From FW021-bin31 sp964478125 (GTDB taxonomy: Bacteria; Bacteroidota; Bacteroidia; Chitinophagales; Chitinophagaceae): DNA of 64,000 nt. The notes below the pieces were generated by a model. It was not told the DNA's origin, searched no databases, and saw only the letters and a program-made list of their open reading frames with translations. A program made the translations under genes and the position numbers. Location: contig CAYZGR010000002.1 of the NCBI GenBank assembly GCA_964478125.1, positions 1-64,000 of the forward strand. The letters run 5' to 3'. Positions 23,861 to 33,100 of this stretch are shown here, one piece after another (the first letter of the stretch is position 1; each line of letters opens with the position of its first letter).

Positions 23861-24406
23861 TTACACTTCTTGTGGCTGTTTCACCAGCTGAATATCCCCG
23901 TGAACGGCGACTTTGTCTCCCAATACAAATCCTCCGGTTTCCAGGGCGGCATTGTAATCTAAGCCCCAGTCTTTTCGATTAATTTCCCCTTCAACAGTGA
24001 AGCCCACTCTTTCGTTTCCCCAGGGGTCTTTGATAATCTCGCTTTGTTTCATTAGGAGTTTGATCTTATTGGAGACGCCTTTCATCTTTAATGTACCATA
24101 TAATATGAAGGAATGCTTCCCTTTTCTTTCTAATTGTGAAGACTGAAATTCCAAAGTGGAAAATTGCGCGGTATCAAAGAAATCAGATCCCAATAAGTGT
24201 TGATCCCGCTTCTTATTGTTCGTTGAGATAGAAGCCGCTTGCGCAGTGAGATTGATCCGGGAGTTTTCAAAATCAATCTCCCGTGTTTCCGTCCTCACTT
24301 CAAACTTTTTGAATTTTCCGGTTACACTACTGATCATTAAATGTTTGATTTTAAAGCCTAATTCGCTGTGTTGGGGATCAGAGACCCATTTTGTGCTCGG
24401 TTGCAT
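23861..24406 (-). CDS. YceI-family protein
   Basis: The 181-residue protein has the lipocalin-like YceI fold: WVSDPQHSELGFKIKHLMIS at the N-terminus, VTGKFKKFEV, RDQHLLGSDFFDTAQF and GEINRKDWGLDYN are hallmarks. YceI binds polyisoprenoids in other bacteria. No signal peptide is seen after MQPSTKW, so it is probably cytoplasmic. The ORF begins 16 codons earlier at 24454, but Met at 24406 aligns with the family start. It is first in the YceI-NmrA operon, divergent from the HxlR gene. Confidence 0.88.
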   Translation of the reverse strand: MQPSTKWVSDPQHSELGFKIKHLMISSVTGKFKKFEVRTETREIDFENSRINLTAQAASISTNNKKRDQHLLGSDFFDTAQFSTLEFQSSQLERKGKHSFILYGTLKMKGVSNKIKLLMKQSEIIKDPWGNERVGFTVEGEINRKDWGLDYNAALETGGFVLGDKVAVHGDIQLVKQPQEV

Positions 24407-24439
24407 AACAAAATATAATTTTAGTTTTGAATAATAGCG

Positions 24440-24501
24440 CAAACTTATGTACATTTACTTATAATATAATAGTACTAAACAAAAAGTAAGTAGTTACTTT
24501 T
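24440..24501. promoter_or_regulatory. Divergent HxlR/YceI control region
   Basis: On the minus strand TAAGTTTG (24447-24440) fits the -7 consensus for the YceI gene. A perfect 8-bp palindrome, AAAAGTAA (24482-24489) and TTACTTTT (24494-24501) separated by GTAG, lies 28 nt before the HxlR start and is a likely HxlR operator. The binding protein is inferred from position. Confidence 0.55.
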
Positions 24502-24529
24502 AGGTTATTATCCTTAAAAACATATAAAT

Positions 24530-24904
24530 ATGGATGTTAAAAATAAATATGTATCTACATCCAGCTGTGAAAAGCTGCTTAATGGAATAGAAGACGCCTT
24601 GTATGTATTAGGCGGAAAATGGAAGCTGCGCATTATTGTAGGCTTACTAGACGGGAACAAACGTTTTAACGAACTGCAACGAGCCATCAACGGTATTTCC
24701 GCAAAGGTTCTATCTGATGAGTTAAAAAAATTAGAATTAAACGGCTTTATCCAACGGCAGGTATATGCAGATAGGCGTCCTATTGTTGTAGAATACGGCT
24801 TAACAGATTATGCCTTAACCCTGAAAGAGTTGCTTCACTCTCTTAGTCAATGGGGAGAAAAGCATAAAGAAAGAATAAAAGGTCAATTACGAAATTCTTC
24901 TTAA
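24530..24904 (+). CDS. HxlR-family transcriptional regulator
   Basis: A 124-residue winged-helix protein of the HxlR type: SSCEKLLNGIEDALYVLGGKW with the conserved Cys and GGKW, GLLDGNKRFNELQRAINGIS, DELKKLELNGFIQRQVYAD and the C-terminal LLHSLSQWGEKHKE. HxlR members sense aldehydes or quinones, often through the N-terminal Cys. The divergent YceI and NmrA genes are the expected targets. No downstream partner. Confidence 0.9.
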   Translation: MDVKNKYVSTSSCEKLLNGIEDALYVLGGKWKLRIIVGLLDGNKRFNELQRAINGISAKVLSDELKKLELNGFIQRQVYADRRPIVVEYGLTDYALTLKELLHSLSQWGEKHKERIKGQLRNSS

Positions 24905-25033
24905 TCGTCTCAATGTTTGTATTTGTTTATCCATAATCGCTCCCCAGGGCCTTTCAAAAAACCAACTGATTTTGGGATTGATATTGTCTTTACATTCAAG
25001 ATCATTTTAAATAATGAAGCCATAAACTTATTT

Positions 25034-26248
25034 TTAGGGAATACTTTTTATCAGTATACTGCATCTATCTTTTATTTTCGCAAGCAACCTTCTTAATTCT
25101 TGTTCTTCTGTTTCTGTAAAATCAGCTAAAATGGCCTTTTCGGTATTTTCAATGATTGTCCATAACTTACCAATGGTTTCTATCCCTTTTTCTGAAATGG
25201 TAAAATGATCCTTTGTATCCGTTCGTATGAGCCCCTCTTCTATCAAGGGACTGAAATAATCCTCCACCTCTATGTCCGGAATTCCAAATTGCCTCTGAGC
25301 TTCCATTCTATTCATCTTCCGATCGCACTTTAAGACCATCAGAAAAACTAATTGGGTACTCGAAAGAGAGGAAACCTTCTTTAATTCAGCATCTAAAGTT
25401 TTCTTCATCAGCATCGCCGTAACATTCACCTCCCGACCTAATGTGGATCTTATATGTTTCTCAATCATTCCCAAAAGTTGTTTTAATTTTAATTCATAAA
25501 TACTGATTCCGGTAGATACTCCAACGTTAAGGCTTTCTATGGCACTATATAATGGAATCCGAGCAGTGATATCGGCGTTTTCCATCAGTTCCCTGGAAAC
25601 ACCCGTTGTTTCATTACCGACTACTAAAGCCATAGGTTTATTCTCTAATTTTAACATAGATTGTAACTGGGTTCCCCGTGGAGAAGTCGTAATTATCTGA
25701 AATCCGTTATGCTTTAGATAATCAAGTGTTGCTCTGGGGGAAGAGAAGGTGCTGAGGTTGGTGTTGAAAACATGGCCCCGGGAAGCATGAACCGTTTTCT
25801 TTTGAAACAGATCAAAATCCATTTTTGTACTTATAATATGGTTAACGCCAAAAGCATGGCAGCTACGAATAATAGTTCCAATATTTCCAAAATCTTGCAC
25901 ATTATCCAGTACAACACAAAAATCCGGATCAGATTGCTCTTTTTTTATATTTCCCACTCCTATCACAGGAACTACATAATGGGTTGAAGTAATCTTTTTC
26001 AGTAATCCTTCAGAAATCTTATAAACCTGACAATTCAGGCTTGAAACATCAAAACCATCAAGCTTGTTTGAAATAAAAACAAACTCAAGCGCTATTCCGG
26101 CATGAGCGGCCCATTCAAGCGCTTCCCGTCCTTCAATAAGAAATTTCTTATACTTTATTCGTCCCTTAAGCCCTTTCACCGACTTTGCCAATTGAACCCT
26201 TTCATCTTTAAGCGATGTTATTTGTTTCATTTCGTACTGCTTTATCAA
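25034..26248 (-). CDS. SpoU/TrmH rRNA 2'-O-methyltransferase fused to a MarR-like winged helix
   Basis: Residues 1-260 form a complete SpoU enzyme: an N-terminal substrate-binding domain (KYKKFLIEGREALEWA), motif 1 NVQDFGNIGTIIRSCHAFG (about 116-134), motif 2 VVGNETTGVSREL (209-221) and motif 3 IPLYSAIESLNVGVSTG (231-247). Residues about 285-395 have a winged-helix pattern of MarR type: STQLVFLMVL, DIEVEDYFSPLIEEGLIRTD, FTISEKGIETI and TETEEQELRRLLAKI. SpoU proteins are normally about 260 residues and end after motif 3, so the 140-residue extension is unusual. The start overlaps the upstream dehydrogenase stop by 4 nt (ATGA). Confidence 0.8.
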   Translation of the reverse strand: MIKQYEMKQITSLKDERVQLAKSVKGLKGRIKYKKFLIEGREALEWAAHAGIALEFVFISNKLDGFDVSSLNCQVYKISEGLLKKITSTHYVVPVIGVGNIKKEQSDPDFCVVLDNVQDFGNIGTIIRSCHAFGVNHIISTKMDFDLFQKKTVHASRGHVFNTNLSTFSSPRATLDYLKHNGFQIITTSPRGTQLQSMLKLENKPMALVVGNETTGVSRELMENADITARIPLYSAIESLNVGVSTGISIYELKLKQLLGMIEKHIRSTLGREVNVTAMLMKKTLDAELKKVSSLSSTQLVFLMVLKCDRKMNRMEAQRQFGIPDIEVEDYFSPLIEEGLIRTDTKDHFTISEKGIETIGKLWTIIENTEKAILADFTETEEQELRRLLAKIKDRCSILIKSIP

Positions 26249-27216
26249 GGAATAACTACCAATCGTTTCCCCCTTGGTTGGCGTTGCCAGACTTCTGAAA
26301 TATTTTTTAAAGGCACTTCCTCTATTTCTATTTTTAGCCTATTCTCTGTAATCCATTCCCACACTTGCTTTATCGCTTCAGGGACGACTTCAGGGGGAAC
26401 ATTGCCTGCTCCGGTAATGGCTAAACCGGACGTTCGCACCATTTCTCCTGTTAAGGTGATGCTTTCTCCGGCAGATTGTCCAATTTGTACTAAACGCGTT
26501 TTGCGCGTGGGAAATCCGGCCTTCTTCGGAATCAGGGTTTGTAAAAATAATTCTGTCGGATGTCCCCAGATAAAATCCAATACCACATCATACCCCCGTC
26601 CGGACTCCTTCTTAAACGCTTCTATAATGGATTCATCGGATTGTTTTAAATCGATCACAGCATTGGCTCCCAAATTTTTAACGGCCTGCAACCCTTTTTC
26701 ATCCCTTCCGGTTCCAATGATGCGCCCTGCTCCTAACATTTTTGAAATTTGTATGGCTATTTTTCCAGAAACGCCCGTAGCGCCATTAATGAGAAGGGTC
26801 TCTCCTTTCCTAAGTTGTACTCCCCATTTCAACGGCAAATAAGAAGTCAGGGCCGAAGCAGGCAAGGCGGCAGCAACTGCCGGGGTAATTCCTTTGGGTA
26901 TTTTTATAATATGTTCCTTGTATTGAGCGGGAATTACCGCTTTTTCTGCCATGGTGCCAAAGGGAGGTTTTACCCCGCCAAAAGCAACTAATGTTCCGTC
27001 CTTCAACCTTCCCACACCACTGTGACCTGCGACAGCAGGAAACTCGGGAAGCATTTGTTGGCTGGAGTAATGGGTTCCTGCAACCACCATTTTATCGAAG
27101 TTTTCCAAAACTACCGCCTTGACATCAATGGAGATATCGTCTCTATTGCACTGAGGATCAGCAAAATCCCGATATTGTGGGATAGCTCCGAAGTTTTCCA
27201 CAACTGCTGCCTTCAT
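26245..27216 (-). CDS. Zinc-type alcohol dehydrogenase/quinone oxidoreductase family protein
   Basis: A 323-residue MDR-superfamily protein. The NAD(P) motif is in the segment LLINGATGVSGKIAIQIS (about 144-161). The GroES-like domain lacks the catalytic and structural zinc cysteines, which favours a quinone-oxidoreductase or crotonyl-CoA-reductase-like role rather than alcohol oxidation. Residues GHSGVGRLKDGTLVAFGG are typical. It is first in an operon with the SpoU fusion gene (4-nt overlap). The porin gene is divergent and 216 nt away. Confidence 0.85.
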   Translation of the reverse strand: MKAAVVENFGAIPQYRDFADPQCNRDDISIDVKAVVLENFDKMVVAGTHYSSQQMLPEFPAVAGHSGVGRLKDGTLVAFGGVKPPFGTMAEKAVIPAQYKEHIIKIPKGITPAVAAALPASALTSYLPLKWGVQLRKGETLLINGATGVSGKIAIQISKMLGAGRIIGTGRDEKGLQAVKNLGANAVIDLKQSDESIIEAFKKESGRGYDVVLDFIWGHPTELFLQTLIPKKAGFPTRKTRLVQIGQSAGESITLTGEMVRTSGLAITGAGNVPPEVVPEAIKQVWEWITENRLKIEIEEVPLKNISEVWQRQPRGKRLVVIP

Positions 27217-27432
27217 GATATTTTTTGTTTAATGAAGATAACAATAATAATCCAACAAAAATTTGAAATTTCAGGCCACCTGAATGCAACAGGTTGGTAA
27301 AGATGCTAAACAATAATCACAAATGTATTATAATGGACGCTTTATGAAAAGCCGAATATTTTGTAATCTTATCTAAAGTATTATGGACAATGATAACTTT
27401 TATGTAATATTGGCCTTTTCCATTCTATTACT

Positions 27433-28611
27433 ATGATAAAGTATATAAATTATATAGGAAAAGGGAATGTTATAGCTGCCGGGCTCTTATGTATGTTTCT
27501 GTTTCTTTTTAGAACAGCAGCAAATGGACAAACACATTCGAAAGATAGCTCCTTCAAACCCCATGGGAAGCTGTGGGGATATGCCTTTGGTGATTATTAT
27601 TACAAGGCACATGCCGATTCGCTGGGCCGGGGAGGAGCAAACCAATACTCGGGTATTTCGCAGGGGCATAATGCCTTTCAGCTCAGGAGGGTTTATCTGG
27701 GTTATGATTATTACATCAGTTCCTCCTTCACGGCCCAGGTATTACTGGATGCCGCTTATACTTCCGGGGAGACATACGCTTTTTATATAAAATATGCCAA
27801 CCTTCGCTGGAAAAATATACTGCCCGGAACCGACCTTATTATTGGACAGACCGCAACGCCTGCCTTTTCTGAAAATTCCGAGCCATATTGGGGATATCGT
27901 TCAATTGAAAAAACCATCACAGATATCAGGGGAACCCCTTCTTATGATCTCGGCGTTAAGTTGCAGGGAAAGATAGGAAAAAAAGGAAATTACGGGTACA
28001 ATCTAATGGTGGGAAACAGTACCGGAGCCAGACAAGAGAACAACAGATTTAAGCGTTTCTACGGAGATATGTATGCTCGTCTTTTTGATAAAAGGATGAT
28101 GATAGACCTCTATGGGGATTACGTAAGGCTGGACTGGCAAAGCGGCTTTCACCATGCCCGTTCGATGGCCAAATTGTTTATTGGTTATACCACTCCCTAC
28201 TTTACTTTTGGTGCAGAAGGGTTTATGACATTCTTAAAAAATGACGTTACGGCTTTCAATAATAAAACTGTCCGGCGCGACACTTTGAACGGCACAGCTC
28301 TGGGATTTTCTTTATTTGCCCGCGGTACCCTTATTGATGATAAACTTGGCTATTTTGTAAGGATGGATCAATATAATCCGAATATCGGTTATGACCGGAT
28401 CAGGTACAGCGAATACACAGCCTTCAGTAGAAATTATGAACCTAATAATAAAGAAAGGTTTATTACGGCCGGTCTTGATTTTACCCCGGTAAAGGAGGTT
28501 CATCTGATGCCCAACATCTGGTACAATTCGTATGTCGGGCAGGAGCAAAAAAATGCCGGAAAAGGCTATGACCTGGTTTACCGGCTGACCTTTTATTATA
28601 TTTACGAGTAA
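27433..28611 (+). CDS. Outer-membrane beta-barrel porin-like protein
   Basis: A 392-residue secreted protein with a signal peptide (hydrophobic core about 13-30, cleaved after TAANGQ) and alternating aromatic strands ending in a C-terminal Tyr-rich strand (YRLTFYYIYE) as in barrel proteins. Features such as HGKLWGYAFGDYYYKAHADS, LDAAYTSGETYAFYIKYANL and DIRGTPSYDLGVKLQGKI resemble Bacteroidota phosphate-selective or uncharacterised porins. The gene ends 10 nt inside the convergent gltD. The substrate is not known; proximity to nitrogen genes hints at nitrogenous solutes. Confidence 0.75.
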   Translation: MIKYINYIGKGNVIAAGLLCMFLFLFRTAANGQTHSKDSSFKPHGKLWGYAFGDYYYKAHADSLGRGGANQYSGISQGHNAFQLRRVYLGYDYYISSSFTAQVLLDAAYTSGETYAFYIKYANLRWKNILPGTDLIIGQTATPAFSENSEPYWGYRSIEKTITDIRGTPSYDLGVKLQGKIGKKGNYGYNLMVGNSTGARQENNRFKRFYGDMYARLFDKRMMIDLYGDYVRLDWQSGFHHARSMAKLFIGYTTPYFTFGAEGFMTFLKNDVTAFNNKTVRRDTLNGTALGFSLFARGTLIDDKLGYFVRMDQYNPNIGYDRIRYSEYTAFSRNYEPNNKERFITAGLDFTPVKEVHLMPNIWYNSYVGQEQKNAGKGYDLVYRLTFYYIYE

Positions 28612-30083
28612 AATTGCATCCTGTACGGGGAGGTATCTTTGGATTCAAGCAGGGATTCACCCATTAGAAATTCATCCACTTTCCTGGCACATTCGCGACC
28701 TTCGGAGATGGCCCATACCACCAGTGATTGCCCACGACGCATATCTCCGGCAACAAATATTTTTGGGATACTGGTCTGGAAACTTTTTTCGCCTGCTTTT
28801 ACATTACCTCTCTCATCCAGGTCTATTCCCAGATCATCCAGCAGGCCTTCTTTCTGAGGATGTAAAAAGCCCATTGCTAAAAGTGCCAATTCACATGGGA
28901 TTTCCCTTTCGGTGCCTTCTTTCTCCACAAATTTTGAGGGTCGCCCCTCTTTGGAAGCCTCCCACTTGAGATCCACGACTTTCAATGCTTTCAAGTTCCC
29001 GTTCTCATCCCCCACAAAGGCCTTGGTTGCAATGGCCCACCGGCGGTCTGCTCCTTCTTCATGGGAGCTGGTCGTTTTGAGGATCATTGGATAAGTAGGC
29101 CAGGGCATGTATGGGGTTCTTTCCTTTGGCGGAACAGGCATCAATTCAAACTGGGTAACGCTCGCAGCCTGTTGCCGGTTGGAAGTACCCACACAATCCG
29201 ATCCCGTATCTCCCCCACCGATAACGACCACATTTTTACCGCTTGCAGAAACAGGATCTCCCGCTATACCCAAACCTGCATTTCGCTTATTCTGCTGCTT
29301 CAGAAAGTTCATGGCAAAATGGATGCCTTTTAAAGAACGCCCGGGGATATTCAAATCCCGCGGAATGGTGCTGCCCCCGGCGAGAACGATGGCCTGGTAT
29401 TGCCGGAGCAGCTCATCAATATTTATATTGCCCCCCACATTGGCATGGCATCTGAAAACAATCCCCTCTTCTTTCATCACATTTATGCGTCTGTCCACCA
29501 CCCATTTTTCCAGCTTAAAATCGGGAATTCCGTATCGCAATAGCCCGCCGGGACGATCATCCCGCTCAAAGACGGTCACTTCATGCCCGGCATAATTGAG
29601 TTGTGCAGCAGCTGCCAGGCCGGAAGGCCCGGATCCAATAACCGCTACTTTTTTCCCGCTTCTTACATGAGGTATTTTAGGCTTTACCAGCTTTTTCTCA
29701 TAGGCAATTTCAATAATGTGCTTCTCAATTTCTTCTATCGTTACCGCCGGCTGATTAATACCCAGTACACAGGCGGTCTCACAGGGAGCAGGACATATCC
29801 GCCCCGTAAATTCCGGAAAATTATTGGTAGAAGTGAGGATAAGGTAGGCCTCTTCCCAACGTTTGTGGTATACGGCATCATTAAATTCGGGGATCACGTT
29901 GCCCAGCGGACATCCGTGATGGCAAAAGGGAATACCGCAATCCATGCACCGTGCCGCCTGCTGATTAAGCTTTTCAGGCTTAAAGCGATGAATAAATTCC
30001 TTATAATTTTTCACCCGTTCCGTCGGCGGATCCTTCTCCGGCAGCTCCCTTGTATATTCCAGAAAACCAGTTATTTTTCCCAT
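28602..30083 (-). CDS. gltD: Glutamate synthase small subunit
   Basis: A 493-residue flavoprotein that carries electrons from NAD(P)H to the large subunit. It begins MGKITGFLEYTRELP, with N-terminal Fe-S cysteines CMDCGIPFCHHGCPLGN and GRICPAPCETACVLGI. FAD binding: VAVIGSGPSGLAAAAQL; NAD(P)H binding: VVVIGGGDTGSDCVG; the C-terminal FAD motif is KIFVAGDMRRGQSLV. Starts 31 nt behind gltB. The ORF extends six codons further (MFLKYI), but MGK matches the family start. Cytoplasmic. Confidence 0.95.
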   Translation of the reverse strand: MGKITGFLEYTRELPEKDPPTERVKNYKEFIHRFKPEKLNQQAARCMDCGIPFCHHGCPLGNVIPEFNDAVYHKRWEEAYLILTSTNNFPEFTGRICPAPCETACVLGINQPAVTIEEIEKHIIEIAYEKKLVKPKIPHVRSGKKVAVIGSGPSGLAAAAQLNYAGHEVTVFERDDRPGGLLRYGIPDFKLEKWVVDRRINVMKEEGIVFRCHANVGGNINIDELLRQYQAIVLAGGSTIPRDLNIPGRSLKGIHFAMNFLKQQNKRNAGLGIAGDPVSASGKNVVVIGGGDTGSDCVGTSNRQQAASVTQFELMPVPPKERTPYMPWPTYPMILKTTSSHEEGADRRWAIATKAFVGDENGNLKALKVVDLKWEASKEGRPSKFVEKEGTEREIPCELALLAMGFLHPQKEGLLDDLGIDLDERGNVKAGEKSFQTSIPKIFVAGDMRRGQSLVVWAISEGRECARKVDEFLMGESLLESKDTSPYRMQFYS

Positions 30084-30114
30084 AATGTATTTTAAGAACA
30101 ATGAATCAAAACCT

Positions 30115-33100
30115 CTATGACATTGATTTCACATTGGTTGCCTCTTTCTGTTGACGCATGGCATGTTTATACTCCTGTGGGAACACTTTTACAAAATGTT
30201 TACTTTGAGTTTCCCAATCTTTCAATATGAAAGCTGCTACTGCACTCTTTGTATAATCCAGATGTTTCTTTAGAAGCCCTTGCAGATCCTTTTCATCCGG
30301 TTCTTCCAAGGGATCCAGATCGACAGTTTCCATATTACACAAGGAGTTAAAATCACCTTTCAGATCATAAACATAAGCGATACCGCCACTCATTCCCGCT
30401 GCAAAATTCCTTCCGGTAGGCCCGAGTATCACCACCTTCCCACCCGTCATATATTCGCAACCGTGATCTCCGACCCCTTCTACTACAGCTACAGTTCCGG
30501 AGTTCCGTACACAAAAACGTTCTCCCGCTCTTCCACGGATGTAAGATTCGCCCGAAGTAGCTCCGTAAAAGGCAACATTACCCACTATAATATGCTCTTC
30601 AGGTTTAAACTCTGCCTTTCTATCCGGATAAAGGATCAAAAGGGCGCCCGAAAGACCTTTGCCAAAATAATCATTGGCTTCTCCCTCCAGCTCTATGGTG
30701 ATCCCCTTTGTGGTAAATGCACCAAAGCTTTGTCCTGCACTGCCTCTTGCATTGATGTGAATGGTATCGTCAGGGAGTCCTTCCGACAGATAGCGTTTGG
30801 TCACCTCATTGGAAAGGATGGTACCAAGTGTTCGATCTGTATTTTTAACTTCAATACTTATTCGTACTTTCTGTTTGTTTTCCAGCGCCCCGGCGGCCTC
30901 TTTAAGTAATTTACGGTCGGCCACATGTTGCAAACCATGATCCTGTTTACTGCTGTTGTAAAGCTCCCTGCCGGAAGCCTCCGGATATTTATAAAGGATA
31001 GGGGAAAGATCAAGGTTTCTGAATTTCCAGTGCGGATGGTCCTCTTTTACTTTAAGGGCATCTACCTGCCCCACCATTTCATTGATGGTACGATAGCCCA
31101 GCATGGCCATAATTTCCCTTAATTCCTGAACCATGAACCGGATCATATTGATAACATATTCCGGTTTCCCTGTAAATCTTTTTCTGAGTTCCGGGTTCTG
31201 AGTAGCTACACCCACAGGGCAGGTATTTAGATGGCATTTGCGCATCATGATACAGCCCTCGGTCACCAAGGCGGCAGTGGCGACTCCCCACTCTTCCGCT
31301 CCCAACAAAGTAGCAACAGCAATATCCCTTCCTGTTTTCAATTGACCATCTGTCTGCAATATCACCCGGTTTCTCAATTTATTCCGGACCAACGTCTGCT
31401 GTGTCTCTGATAAACCCAATTCCCAGGGCAGCCCCGCATGACGAATAGAGTTTAATGGGGAGGCTCCGGTTCCGCCATCCATTCCGGAAATCAGAATAAC
31501 ATCTGCTTTGGCTTTGGCCACGCCGGCGGCAATGGTTCCCACTCCAACCTTGGATACAAGCTTCACACTGATCCGGGCTTCCCGATTCGCATTTTTCAAG
31601 TCATAGATCAATTGGGCCAGATCTTCTATGGAATATATATCATGGTGAGGCGGAGGAGAGATCAACCCCACCCCAGGGGTAGAATGTCTAACCTTAGCGA
31701 TCCAATGGTCCACTTTATGCCCGGGTAATTGTCCGCCCTCTCCCGGTTTCGCCCCTTGTGCCATTTTTATCTGAAGTTCCTTAGCTTCTGAAAGGTACCT
31801 GCTGGTAACGCCAAAACGGGCAGAGGCTACCTGTTTAATGGCTGAATTCATAGAATCGCCATTTGACAAAGGTGTATAGCGCATTTCATCTTCCCCCCCT
31901 TCGCCGGTATTACTCTTTCCTCCGAGGCGGTTCATGGCAACCGCCAGTGTACTGTGTGCTTCATGTGAGATGGAGCCAAAAGACATGGCGCCTGTAGCAA
32001 AACGTTTATATATATTCTCCGCAGGCTCCACTTCTTCCAGGGGGACCGGCGGCCTTTGCGGATTGAATTCCAGACGGCTGCGCAGTGTACTTGCCCTGCT
32101 TCCCAAATCATTAATCAGCCGGGCATATTTTTTATAAATATTGTAATCATTCATCCTCGTGGCATACTGCAACAGATGAACCGTCTGCGGATTAAACAAA
32201 TGCATTTCACCTTTTCTTTTCCAATGGTAGATACCACCGGTGGGCAATCTTTCCGCCGGATACCGTTTATCGGGGAAAGCCCGGACGTGCTTGACAAGAA
32301 CTTCTCGTGCAATCTCATCAAGTCCAAGGCCCTCAATGCGGGAAGCTGTCCCATTGAAATATTTATTGACCACCTCGGTGTTCAGGCCTATAATCTCAAA
32401 GATCTGGGCCCCCTGGTAGGATTGCAGCGTAGAAATACCCATACGCGAGAAAGTCTTCAGCAAACCATAATTCACTGCTTTTACATAATTTTTCTTCAAG
32501 GCCTCCGTACTTAATTCTGTCTCTATCTTTCCGGTCTGTTTCATATCACGGATAGTAGACAATGCCAGATAGGGATTAATAGCGGTAGCCCCATATCCCA
32601 GTAAACAAGCAAAATGGTGTACTTCCCACACATCTCCCGCTTCCACGACGATCCCTACCGCTCCGCGTAATCCTTTTCGAATCAAATGATGATGCACGGC
32701 TGAAACCGCCAATAACGAAGGAATTGCAGCATGGCCCGAATCTATGGCCCTGTCGGACAACACCAACACCTCAAACCCTTCGGATGCTGCGTCGGCAGCA
32801 TAGCGGCACAACCGGTCCAGCCCTCTTTTCAGGGAGCCGGCCTTACCGTCTGCTCTAAAATAAGTTTGTAATGTTTTAGCCTGAAACTTCCCGGTATCAA
32901 TACTCCTGAGCTTTTCCAGATCATTGTTCAGCAATACGGGATGCTTGAGCGCTACCGTATGGCAGTGAAGCGGATCCTGGTCCAACAGATTTCCATTGTT
33001 TCCAACAAAAGTAGCCAGGCTCATTACCATCCTTTCGCGAATCGGATCGATAGGCGGATTGGTAACCTGTGCAAACAGTTGCTTAAAATAGCTGGAAAGA

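Noticed and set aside
30280..30909. Long antisense ORF within gltB, and similar ones within gltD and glnN
   Set aside because: They are shadows of highly conserved enzymes on the opposite strand.
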